DNA of 64,000 nt, taken from NCBI RefSeq assembly GCF_022965805.1, contig NC_133101.1:10639069-10703068 (forward strand), read 5' to 3'. Shown here piece after piece: positions 24,060-35,210 of this stretch (its first letter is position 1; each line of letters opens with the position of its first letter). Both the position numbers and the translations under genes were made by a program. The notes beneath the pieces were generated by a model. It did not search any database. It was given only the letters and a program-made list of their open reading frames with translations, and was not told where the DNA came from. This DNA comes from Primulina eburnea (Eukaryota > Streptophyta > Magnoliopsida > Lamiales > Gesneriaceae).

Positions 24060-27000
24060 ATTACGAAAAACTAGCGCTGGTCATCGGGTTATGTGCACCT
24101 TCAGTCCAGCAAGATCAACCATCAAGTCTCTCAACAACATCAATATCGTGCTCACATGCATCGTTCACACCTAGTGAGCCTATTGAGCCAAAAAACCTTA
24201 ATCATGATAACAAATAATACATATACAACCACACGCAACAGTGAAAATACTTTTACATAAAATACTTTTCATTAACATACATAAACTTAAACATTTTTTC
24301 TTTCATCATATTCATTTCATTTTTCATCATATACGTATATATTTTCCTTTTTATTGAATTCGGATCGTTAATTGTGACTTTTGTATCAGCCGAATGTTGA
24401 TAGATCCATCTACGTATAACCACAGAACTGGTCTGTAGAGATATCAGCAACATTCTCACCCGTCAACTGAGCCTTGGCCTTACATATCATTATATCATCA
24501 TAACCATCGTATCATCGTATTAGTCACAATCACTCCACCTCCTTCAAATTTTTGTATTTTCATCACTTATAAAAATTTAAACATTTATAAATCATTTTTT
24601 TTAAAAAAAGCATGAAACATGTCTTTTGACATTAACGTTTCATCATATCATTTCATAACCATTTAAAATAAGCATATTAACATATTTTACAGGCACTGCC
24701 AGGACGTCTATCATTTTTAGGTATAAAATGACCGTTTTACCCCTAGATTTAGTATTTTCTCGATTTTGACTTTTTCATTACTTTCTTTGACTCTAGATCA
24801 TCCCAAATAATTATTATACTTAAATTAAATTTCTAATATTTTTATTTAGCTTAAATTCGAGATTTGTGATTTAATTTCATAATTATTAATTTGTAAAACG
24901 TTTAATTCCCGAATCAATTCAAACTTTAATATTTTAATCCCAAATTTTAATGAATCGACCCCGTGAACCATGGTTCGAACCTTTAACCACACCATTCGAA
25001 AAACCGAACCCTAGCTAACCTACCCTCGAACCAACTCCTGTTTTCTTCGAGCCATACTCGAGCCACCTCGAGCCAAAATCTGCCCAGACCACCTATGGAC
25101 CCTTGCCTACGCCTTGACCCAATTAATCAACCCCTAGCCCACGCCTTCAGTCCCAGCATGAGCCGCTGCTATGACTTGCTTCCTACGAGTCTAACTCGAC
25201 TAGGACTCTATCCTCGAGCCACCACCCGAGCCCTCAGACTCCCGACCCTCTCTGGACCACCCTTAGACCTAGCCTGGACCCCTTGGCCATGCCGTGGCCC
25301 CCCTATGCGACGCATTGCTCTCGGTTGCATGAGAAGAGTTCCATCGTGCATTGACTCTTTCCCATCTATCGCGCTTGAGTCCTAGCATGACTAGGACTTT
25401 TCCTCACACCTGACCACGTCCAGCCTGAGCCCTGGTCGAGCCGCACGCCCCCAAGCTTCCTAGCCGAAACCTAGTGTTCAAAACATGCAAGTTTTTTATC
25501 AAGCTTTCTCCTAGGCGTGTATAGTCCTTATCTTGACATCTATGTCCCATTAACATGATGGAAAAACGTCCCTCCAAGATATCCTAACATGGCAGTCCCT
25601 TCATGCAATAATATTATATAGTTTGGATCATGAAATCATAAGTTATTCACATGTCAAGTCATAAAAATGAAATTAATCATAAGGTAAACATGTTATTCAT
25701 GCAAACATAATTCAAACACGTAATATGCACTACAAAAAAAATGGTTTTCCGCAGGACGCATTGCACGCTGCAAAGTTGCAAGCGGTTAAAAGCTCAAAAT
25801 TGTCTGTGGCGTATGTGTGCACGCTGTTAATACTATTATCAACAGTGTGCATATCTACGCTGTTAATACAACGTTCCGCAGCATGCAATATACGTCGTTA
25901 ATAGTCATAAAAATTAAAAATATTGGCGACGGTTTTTGACAAAACCGTCGCAACTTGACGACGGTAAAATACCGCAAAATTGTCGCTCATTTAGCGACGG
26001 TCTTTAAATTTAGCGACGGCTTTATAATTTCGCGACTGTTTTAAAACCGTCGCTAAATTTTGCGTAAAATTAAAAAAATTAATTTTTTAATTTAATAAAT
26101 TTTTATAAAAACTACAATATAACTATAATAATACTCATTCTCTTAATTAACAATTAAAAAAGTAACCAAAAATTGAAACAAAAACACATATCTAAATCAA
26201 AACTAAAATCGTATAAGTAGAGAAAAATTTTAAGTGTTGTGAAGAAAAATGGAACGGAAATGGGATATAAATAAAGAATTTGCGATTTTTGTGGCGACTG
26301 ATAAAAAACCGTCGCCGATGTATGTCTATTAGCGACGGTTAAATCAAACCGTCGTTATTCTTTTATTAACCGACGCCAATTTTATATCGGCGACGGTTTC
26401 ATGTAAATCATCGCTAAATGTGACATTAAAATCATCGCAACTTTTAAATTAGCGACAGTTGTACTAAAACCGTCGCTAATAATATGCATGTCCTGAATAA
26501 TACTATTGACGGCGTGCGATTATTGTATGCCGTTAATTTCTGAACACGGGTTTTTTAAATGATTTACTTTTAACAGCACACATAAAAATGCATGTCGTTA
26601 ATAACACTATTAACGGCGTGCCTTTATTTTGCACTGATGATATTACTATCCACAGCGTGCTTTTAATGCACGCCGTGAATAGTAATATCCGCAGCGTGCT
26701 TTTAATGCGCGCCATTAATAGTATCAAGTGCAACACTATTAACAGCACACATATGGGTGCACGCCGTGAAAAGTAGTATTCGCAGCGTGCATTAAATGCA
26801 CGATGTTAATGACGTGCTGCGGAAAATCATTTTTCTTGTAGTGATGGTGTGATAGATGAGAAATAGGAGGTTTATGGCATGTCTTTGCGTATTTTACGCA
26901 CGGAAAATAAGTTGAGATGTGAATAACGTCGACGAACGGAGGACCTCGCTGAATTTTCTTCAAGAAAACGTGAACTTCCCTTGACCACTTTTTGTGTGTG

Positions 27001-27570
27001 TGTTTGAATGCTGCTAGGAGAATCCTAGTAGGTTTCTAGAGGTGTGGGGCGTGGGGTTTAAGGGTTTTGGGGTAGAGTTTAGGGCTTTTAATTTTGGTTA
27101 AAACAAGTGATGAAAGATTTGACCTATTAACATGATATATTAGGCCCATTAAGCACAATAGTAAATATTTAAAATATTTTATCTATGGAAGTTCGTGAAA
27201 TTATTAGCCGAGTTCTAAAAAATGTTCATATTTTAATCGAAAATTGAATACCGTTTAAAAACACGTCTCGGCGTACAAAATCACCTCAAAACACCTCATT
27301 CTCAAAAATGTCATATATCTTAAACCTTATTTTAAATAATTAAAAAAATTATTTAATAGAAATATATTCCTTTTTTCAGCACTTGGTCTTCATTCCTCGA
27401 TCACATCTCGAATAACCTTTTTAAAAGAATACCGTTTTATGCATTCTAACAATAAACCCTAATTTTTAAACATGTAATCATGCATATCATAATTAATTCA
27501 TGTTATTAAAACCATTTAATTAGTCATTTTCTATTTTTCTTAGATTTACATATAGTTGGATTATGTCGTC
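24060..27570. repeat. Probable LTR-like repeat interrupted by a CACTA element
   Basis: Long noncoding tract with GC-rich CCTCGAGCC-type stretches (25020-25480). To the right of the CACTA insertion there is leader-like sequence on the minus strand. It resembles a large Gypsy-type LTR by general composition, but I could find neither a partner, a primer site nor a target duplication, so boundaries and identity are inference. The Pro-rich open frame at 25095-25385 lies within and is probably not a gene. Confidence 0.3.
25728..26843. mobile_element. Complete non-autonomous CACTA element (1116 bp)
   Basis: Ends are CACTACAAAAAAAATGGTTT... and the inverse of CACTACAAGAAAAATGATTT, both running into TTTTCCGCA. 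A 3-bp duplication ATG flanks it (25725-25727 and 26844-26846). Subterminal DNA has repeats around GCAGCGTGC/GCACGCCGTTAATAGT in both orientations, and the centre has palindromic TAGCGACGGTTT/AAACCGTCGCTA words. No transposase is encoded, so it depends on an En/Spm-type transposase elsewhere. Confidence 0.92.
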
Positions 27571-27845
27571 TTATTTTTGGACCTTATAGCGTGTGCATAT
27601 TTTATTAGTATACATTAAAAATCTTCCAAAAATCTCTTCTGGAAGTTGACTTTAATCTTTTTACTTATCCTAATCGTCCAAGAATCTCTCTTGGAATCTT
27701 TTACTTATCTTAATCTTCCGAGAATCTCTTCCGAAAGTTGACTTTAGTACACTAACACCACATAATCTCGTGTTAATTATTTAGTATTATTTGATCAAAT
27801 TAAAAATAATAATATCACATACAAGGCGTATGCATCTTTTACTAG
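27571..27845 (+). mobile_element. Helitron-like 3' terminus region
   Basis: At 27820-27845 a short hairpin CATACAAGGCGTATG is followed about 6 bases later by TTTTACTAG|T, the CTRR|T form of Helitron 3' ends. A similar word set (GCGTGTGCATATTTTATTAGT) occurs near 27588-27608. The 65 bp before the hairpin match 23690-23752. No coding sequence. Confidence 0.4.
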
Positions 27846-28678
27846 TATAAACGAATAATATATGTATTTAAGATCATATTAATCCATAGATTTCAAATCG
27901 ATTCGTCAAACACAATCTAAAAGTTTTTACTACAAATTCAAATTATTCTTTTGACAAATACGATGTTATATGATATTTTGCAGGCAGATTATTAATTTAA
28001 AGTATTTTATATTGTGATAAATCAAACTTAAGATTATTTATCAGTCAATTTATGATTTTGAAAAGTTCGATTTTCAAGTAAGAGCGTGGAATTTTGAAAT
28101 GTTGCTGTAGTTTATCTTTGGCGTACCTGATCTTTATTGATGCTAAGATATCCTTATGTTTAGGGTTAGATTATTTGTGGAAAGAATATTAGATTATAAG
28201 TTTTTTTTTTTACTACTTTTGCTTTTAATTTTTAAGTTCGATATTGTTTACACTAGTTAACAACTCATTTTACTACTTTTGCTTTTAATTTTTAAGACAT
28301 TGGGGCAATTCTAGTTATTTCTACATAGTGTCTGTTCTGTCTAGTTTAGCAGTGTCTTGGTTAGAAAGTTTTGCTGCAGCCCCTGTACTGCAATATCATG
28401 CCTCCCTCGATAATAGATGTTTTTTTTAAAAGTATCATGCACTATTGAATCTTCTAAAAATTTGTGGAATTTACCAGTTAAACTCGATCTTTGTCCAATA
28501 CATGGTGCTACAATCCAACAACGTACATCCTAATTGAGGATGTCGTTCGCTATCACATGGTGCTATCAAATGAAATCTTTAAGAAAAAAAAAAGATATTT
28601 AAAGCAGTTCAAACGAGGAAAAATCTTGAAAATGCTGCTGCAAGTTAACAAAAAAAAAAAGAAAAGTGAATAGGCTAC
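27846..28678. other. AT-rich intergenic DNA
   Basis: No gene seen. It includes a direct repeat of TTTTACTACTTTTGCTTTTA plus ATTTTTAAG at 28210-28238 and 28270-28298. Confidence 0.5.
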
Positions 28679-28819
28679 CTGAGGTCCACCCATCACACAT
28701 ATATTCTGGCATTAGGCCAAAAGAACATGAAGTTAGGGCTGTGTGCAGTATGCACACCCACACATTGCATAATTTCTAGCTCCAAAGCTTCCACCTACAA
28801 TAACAGTAATCTTGGGAAC
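28679..28819 (-). pseudogene. MCCB: Relic exon of methylcrotonoyl-CoA carboxylase beta subunit
   Basis: The minus strand from 28819 reads [14 protein letters not shown], then RNYAMCG, as in the carboxyltransferase core of the MCCase beta chain (a mitochondrial leucine-catabolism enzyme). After a small indel the frame shifts, but [13 protein letters not shown] and, after a second indel, VMGGPQ remain recognisable. The block is bounded by an acceptor-like GTGCAG before GTTCCC and a donor CAG|GTAG at its end, so it is one genomic exon, not a processed copy. No other convincing exon was found within 500 bp. It is non-functional, probably left by a rearrangement or captured by a transposon. Confidence 0.7.
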
Positions 28820-29089
28820 CTGCACCAAGTTCAGTTTAAAGAAAATTAGCCGCAGCTAGATTTCATTTCCCATTTGGACTTCCTAAAGGACATAAATGAA
28901 ATAAATCAAATGAATAAATATATATATAAAAGAACAACAAAATTGGGTCCACTGTATTGTTTGGTAAAGGAGAGTTCCATTAAGCCGTGCAAAGGATGTG
29001 CCAGGAATGCAACTTCTCCAGAAAGCAATAAGGCCAGAAGAAGCATTTTTATAGCAGACAAGTTATAATAAACTTACCTCAAGGTAGGC

Positions 29090-29475
29090 ATGCATTCTGG
29101 CCAAAAAAGGGGAGATGCTGCACCAGGACCAGAGGCTGGTCCCTCGACTGGCGATAATCGGGAAGACAGCGATAATGAGGAAGACATTGATGAACGAGCT
29201 GATTAGGCTTATGCCTTGTTCTTGCTTTTCTTATGCTTTGTTCTTGCTTTATTCTTTATTTTTGTTTCACATATGCTGTTGAAGTAATGAACTCATGTTA
29301 AGCCTTGTCTTCTCTTAACGTGTCTTGATACGTGTTGCACTGACCACAACACCTCTGAACTAGCTTGTTCAATTCAGGGATAGATACACCTTACAACCTC
29401 AGGGGGAGTAACGAGCTTCGTGCTGTGTCCATCATTTTTGGAAGTTTTGTCCAGAAATGCATTAAAGGGGGATAT
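29090..29475 (+). pseudogene. Truncated 3' internal end of a SIRE-type Copia element
   Basis: A short acidic reading (GDAAPGPEAGPSTGDNRED...) stops at about 29205. Noncoding DNA with CAGGGGGAGTAA at 29400 and the purine tract AAAGGGGGATAT at 29464-29475 precedes the LTR. This is the layout of the 3' part of SIRE/Maximus elements, which carry an extra coding region after pol. The rest is missing. Confidence 0.5.
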
Positions 29476-30298
29476 TGAAATGAATATTTTATTCCGAAAT
29501 CAATTAAGATATTATTTCGATTTTGCACTTCAGACAAATTTGATAGATTTGTTTTCCTAGATATAGTGAATCCTATTATTAGGAATTATTTAATTAAGTT
29601 GGAAACTTATCTATAAGATATAAGGTATTTGCTTTAAATTAGAGTTGATTCCTATTAAACTCTAGTTTCTTTGTTTATAGGTGGAAAGTATCCTTGAAGA
29701 TTTAGGTCAAAGAAGTACTTTATTTAAAGGGGGACATTCATTGAAAAGCATGAAAAAAAGGAAAGAACACAGACTGACGGCCACAGGAGCTTTGCTGGAG
29801 TTAATTCAGTAGTGAAGATCTGCATAAGGAGATTGAGCGATTCTGTCTACCTCGTGTCTGTGTTGCTGATTGATGTTGCCAACACCCAAGAACAACACTG
29901 ACGCAGAGTGTTGATCAAAGGGTGGTTTCGGATTTGGGTTTAAACAATATGTTTCTATTCGACGCATCTAGTTTTAATTTTTGGTTTAGTTTGATGCACT
30001 TTAATTGCTTGGGTTGTCCAGGAATTTTGTTTTTTTATACTCAATAGCTTTGGTTTTGGTGTAAACGTTTTACATATTTACTAGAGAATTTTTGTCGTGA
30101 GGCATCGCACAAGTATTCGTATTTGTGCATAATTTAAACCAAAGCGTTCACTTATTAAAGTAATATTTGTGTGTTAAATAATTAATTTCTACTGCCGTGT
30201 TGTGTGCAGTGTTGAAAACCCCGAGCACAACACAAAATTCTGATAAACTAGTTTTAATATATTTACTCTCTGTACGTTTATGCGCAACAACCCTATCA
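29476..30298 (+). repeat. LTR of SIRE-type Copia (823 bp)
   Basis: Starts TGAAATGAAT after a purine tract and ends CCTATCA just before AG and the primer-binding site. It thus has internal 3' sequence on its left and internal 5' sequence on its right. Contains several GTGTTG/CAACAC word pairs (29868-29914, 30195-30233). Confidence 0.7.
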
Positions 30299-30300
30299 AG

Positions 30301-30312
30301 TGGTATCAGAAC
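30301..30312 (+). other. Primer-binding site, initiator-Met tRNA type
   Basis: TGGTATCAGAAC two bases after the LTR end, complementary to the 3' end of initiator-Met tRNA as in most plant Copia elements. Confidence 0.85.
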
Positions 30313-30381
30313 AAAAACTTGATACACTAAGTGATTGATTCTGTTATTTTGATGTTCGTACATGTAATATACTAATAATCT

Positions 30382-32275
30382 GATGGACCCACTAGCATCA
30401 AACACTGCGTTCAGACTACCAGTCCTGGAAGGTTCAAACTATGCCCTCTGGAAAGTCAAGATGATGATGTTTATCGAATTTATCGAAGAAAGGGCTTGGC
30501 AACGTGTCTTAGACGGATGGTCCTAATGGTGATAGCAGAAGTAAACCAGAAATTACTTGGTCCAATAATGAAGTCCAAACCTCGAATTCAATTCGAAGGC
30601 ACTAAATGCTATATTCACATCTGTTGACATCAATATGTTCAGTCTCATAACTAACTGCATCTCTGCAAAGGAAGCTTGGGATATTCTTCAAAAGCACTGC
30701 AAAGGGTCGGAAAGTGTTCGCAGAACCAAACTCAGGATGTTAACCTCAAAATTTGAAAACTTAAGGATGGAGGAAAATGAGACTATTGTGGAATATGATC
30801 GAAGACTACGTGATATTGCAAATGAGGCATTTAGTCTCGGTGATCCTATGTCAAACGAAAGATTGGTTAGCAAGATTCTGAGATCATTTCCTGAACGCAT
30901 TAATATCAAAATTTGTGCCATTGATGAATCCAAGGACACCTCTACACTTAATCTGGAAGACCTGATAAGTTCTCTCAGAACATTTGAGATGAATCTAGAC
31001 CTACAGAAAAGAAATACTGGAAAGGTTGTTGCTTTACAATCAACTGATAATTCGGTGAATAGCCTAATTCAAGAAGCGAATGATTCTGATCTTGGTGAGG
31101 AATCAATCTCCTTGATCACAAAGAAATTCGGCGACTACCTGAAAAAAATGAGAGACAAGGAGAAAAATGTATCAACAACAAGACCACAGTTTGTCCCTTT
31201 TAAAAGAAATAAAACAACTGCTTCGACTCAAGGAAATTCTAGATCAAGAACCGACTCATCAGGTCGACCAGAAGTAAAGAAACTTGATTCAGCCCAGTGT
31301 CGAGAGTGCTATGGATTTGGACATTATGCAAATGAGTGTGCCAACCGACTTCGCAGAAATAAAAACATAGCAGCCTCCTTAAGTGACGATGATACTGATG
31401 AAGAATGTTACTTGAAGAAAGAAGAAGATTGTACCTCTCTCTTTGCCATCCAGAAAGATATTTATAAACTGCAGGTCAATCCTTCTGGTGTTGCCACTGG
31501 TGTTGCAACACCTGGCCGCAACACTGTGTCAAAATCTCTGTGCCTTAATGCCAAATCAATGGAGAACTCTGATGTTGAAGAAATCCAGGAATTTGACCAA
31601 TAAGAACTCACTATTGAGATTGTGCAGATGATGTACGAAGAACTATATGGTGATTGACTCAAGAGGAATGAGACACATACAATGCTTTCAAAAGAAAACA
31701 CTGATCTTAAAAATAGTTTGTCTCGCCTTGAAGTCTTGTTGAGTAAGAAGGATCTTGAACTATGTAAAGTCAAGGATGATCTTGAGAAGGAATCGAAGAC
31801 ACTTGCTAAATTCAATTCAAGCTCATCTAAACTTGATGCAATGCTACTGTGGGAAAGGACGGAAGAACCGGTCTTGGGTATGTTGAAAGTATATATGAAC
31901 ACGGTGAGTCGTCCAATGCTGGTTCAAAGAATACATTATTTGTGAAAGGTGTAAAAGACTACCCTGTCCCCTCAATTTTAAATCCACCCATGAACAATGT
32001 TCCAATTTTAAAACTGACCATTGAACAGAAGCTGAAAACACCAAGTTTAGTGTTTTCACCTTAAAAAGATTTCCCTTCATCAAACAAGGCTCGTGTCAAG
32101 AAGAAAGTCTCAACCTCTCAACCTAAGAAAAGAAAGCGTCGCTTCATCTGTCACTACTGTCACAAAGCTAGGCACATCAAACCTTTCTGCTACAAATTCA
32201 GAGACGACTACCTGAATTTGCAATCAAATCAGGTGTTGCACAACACCAAGCACAGCACCTCAGTCAAGAAATCTA
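30382..32275 (+). pseudogene. Broken SIRE-type Gag
   Basis: The ATG at 30382 opens MDPLASNTAFRLPVLEG, then stops and a frameshift interrupt the N-terminal part; a clean frame runs from 30635 to 31603. It holds the UBN2 Gag core and a CCHC knuckle CRECYGFGHYANEC near 31298. After a stop, a coiled-coil stretch (31682 on; SKENTDLKNSLSRLEVLLSK) and a second knuckle CHYCHKAGHIKPFC near 32149 follow. Two knuckles around a coiled coil are typical of the SIRE/Maximus lineage. Multiple breaks make it non-functional. Confidence 0.85.
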
Positions 32276-32317
32276 CCACAAGGAAAATATGGTTACCCAA
32301 AACTGTTATTCGATGCA

Positions 32318-34840
32318 ATGTTGTTTATACTTATTTCAAAACTAACCTTGGGTGCATGGTACTTTGATAGTAGTTGCTCTCACCGCATGACCAGATCTAA
32401 AGAACACCTCACATATTATATTGAAGTAAAAACTGGGCGTGTGACCTATGGTAGTGGTGCCAAAGGAAGAATAGTAGGCAAAGGAACACTGAATGTTGAT
32501 GGCCTTCCTGTACTTCATAATGTTCTACACGTTGAAGGAATTAATTCGAACTTAATAAGCATAAGTCAACTTTGTGACGATGATTTACATGTTAAGTTCA
32601 ACAAAAATAATTGTGAAGTTCTTAATGATGCCAATGTTTGTGTAATGTCAGGTACTCGGTCTGCTGACAATTGCTATCTGGTGGGAGAAAGTGATGGGTG
32701 CCGAAGTGCCTAGGTGAGTGATCTGGACCTATGACATCAAAATTTGGGACATGTGAGTTTCAAGACCTTGAAGAATCTGTATAAGTTTGATGTTGTGAGA
32801 GATTTACCCAATCTGAGCTCAGGTAATACATATGTCTATGGACCGTGTCAAAAAGGTAAACAAACCCGTGTTGCACACCCAGTGTTGCAACACTTTGGGA
32901 CAACACGGTGTCTTGAACTTCTGCACATTGATTTAATGGGTCCAATGGATGTTGAAAGCTTGGGTGGTAAGAAATACTCATTTGTTTGTGTTGATGATTT
33001 TTCTCGTTTCACTTGGGTAAGCTTTATAAGAGAAAAATCAGATACTTTTGATGTCTTCAAGAAATTACATGCCAGGATAACTAATTTGCATGATGTGAGG
33101 GTAGTTAAAATACGGACTGATCATGACAAGGAATTTGAAAATTCTATTTTTACTTCCCTATGCGAAAAGAAAAGAATCTTTCATGAATTTTCTGCTCCTA
33201 AAACTCCTCAACAAAATGGAATAGCTGAAAGGAAGAATCGAACTCTTCAAGAAATGACACGGGTCATGCTAAGCTCAAAGAATGTGTCAAAAAGGTTTTG
33301 GGCCGAAGCCTTGAACACAGCTTGTCACATTTCCAATCGTGTGTTTCTAAGGAGTGGTTCCACCATGACCTCCTATGAAATCATCATGGGGAGGAAACCA
33401 AACCTCAAATACTTTCATGTTTTCGGATGTGTTTGCCACATTCTAAATGATAGAGAACATCTTGCAAAATTCGACTACAAAAGTGATAAGTGCTTATTTT
33501 CTCGGATATTCTATGAATAGTCGGGCTTATCGTGTGTTGAACTTAAGAACAAGAACAACTAGTAAATCTACTAATGTTGTTTTTGATGATCTTGCAGATC
33601 TAACAGGAAAATCAAAGGAGGATGACACCGAAGTACTATTAGAAATAGGAGAGCCAATGACCAGCACTGGTGTTGGGACCAGTGAAACAACACCGCCCCC
33701 AAACAGAACTGAAGTCATGGAAAATGAAGATATTGATGATGATGATGAAATAATCAACAGAGGGAAAGATATTCCCAACAAAATCCAGAAGAATCATCTA
33801 TCATCACAAATCATTGGTGAAGTATATGAAAATGTGCAGACAAGGAAAAACGAGAAGGTTGACTACCGAAAAATGATCGGGTTGGTGTGCATGAGCTCCA
33901 CATTTTCTCAAGTAGGCCACTCTTGCTTTATATCTTTGATTGAACCCAAAAACGTTAATGATGCATTAAAAGATGAATTTTGGGTCAATACCATGCATGA
34001 AGAACTAGAACAATTTGTCCGTAATAATGTGTGGGACTTAGTCCCTAGACTTTCGAACGTCAATGTTATTGGAACAAAGTGGATATTTAAAAATAAAACA
34101 GATGAATCCAGTAACATTATTCGAAATAAGGCTCGAACAGTAGCTCAAGGGTATACACAGGTTGAGGATGTGGATTTTGATGAAACATTCGCACATGTGG
34201 CACGAATGGAGGTTGTACGATTGTTCCTTGCTGTTGCATGTCATATGCGTATTAAATTATATCAAATGGATGTGAAAAGTGCTTTCTTGAATTGAATTTT
34301 AAATGAGGAAGCATATGTCTTTCAACCTAAGGGATTTGAAGATCCTCACCACGTGGACCATGTCTACAAACTGAAAAAAGCCCTGTATGGAATGAAACAC
34401 ACTCCATGAGTTTCGTACGACATGTTAGCTGACTATCTGATAAACTTGGGTTTCAAACAAGGTGAGGTTGACAAAACCATTTTCATTCAAAAATTGAAAT
34501 ATGATATTTTGATCTGTCAAGTGTAAGTAGATGATATTATTTTCGGTGGGTCATCTCAAATACTTGTGAATAACTTTGTGAACTGCATCTCTTCTCAGTT
34601 TGAAATGAGCATGGTACGAGAACTAAATTTATTTCTTGGATTACAAGTTAAGCAATTGCATAATGGTATATTCTTGTGTCAGTCCAAGTATGCAAAAATT
34701 TCTCTACCGATAGCTCAAAACATGTGAGAACACCTATGGGGTTGAGTGAAAACTGTCTAAGGACGATGTTGCCGAAGGTGTTGACAACACCTTGTATTGC
34801 AGCATCATTGATAGCCTCCTGTACTCAACTGCTAATTCCT
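32318..34840 (+). pseudogene. Broken SIRE-type Pol (protease, integrase, partial RT)
   Basis: Protease-like WYFDSSCSHRMT near 32358 (the usual DSG reads DSS). Integrase is at 32744-33520 with GHVSFKTL, CxxC, the DDE core and NGIAERKNRT. The frame changes near 33490. RT runs from about 33950 (FWVNTMHEELEQF, GTKWIFKNK, QMDVKSAFLN), then in-frame stops near 34294, 34408 and inside the catalytic block (V-stop-VDDIIFG, 34522-34545). Sequence remains Copia-like to SIIDSLLYSTAN at about 34840, then changes abruptly into a minus-strand CACTA fragment. RNase H is absent. Confidence 0.85.
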
Positions 34841-35210
34841 CCAAAAATTCCATAAACGCTTCTGGATTTTCTGTATAGTTATCATATGATGCCTCACACA
34901 TATTAGTGGTTTCAAAGTGTCTGTGATAGTTACCAATTGGCTCCTTGTTCGTGCTCCAATTTACTTTGTCACTTTCAGCAGACTCACCGTGCCAAATCCA
35001 ATTCACATAATTTTGACTAAATCCATGGAAATAAAGATGCTCTCGAATGGACTTAGCTGGTCTTTTTTTAAGATTTTTACATTTGCAACAAGGACAATGA
35101 ATTAAATTGGGGTCAATATGGGGATTCTCTAAACAACCTCTGATAAACAGTTCCACACCCTCCTCGTACTGTTTTGACCTTCTGTCCGAGTGAATCCAAG
35201 ATTTATCCAT
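34840..35210 (-). pseudogene. CACTA transposase-associated domain (N-terminal exon, truncated)
   Basis: From the ATG at 35210 the frame reads MDKSWIHSDRRSKQYEEGV, then a Cys-rich HCPCCKCKNLKK segment and IREHLYFHGF, followed by an acidic region. This matches the transposase-associated domain (Pfam Transpos_assoc, PF13963) found at the start of plant CACTA TnpD-type proteins. The frame runs into the Copia RT at about 34840, so the apparent 34734 stop belongs to the antisense of another element. Catalytic transposase domain is missing. Confidence 0.8.

Noticed and set aside
25095..25385. A 96-codon Pro/Arg/Leu-rich open frame
   Set aside because: It lies in a GC-rich noncoding, LTR-like tract; composition follows the CCTCGAGCC-type repeats, and no domain or family motif is visible.
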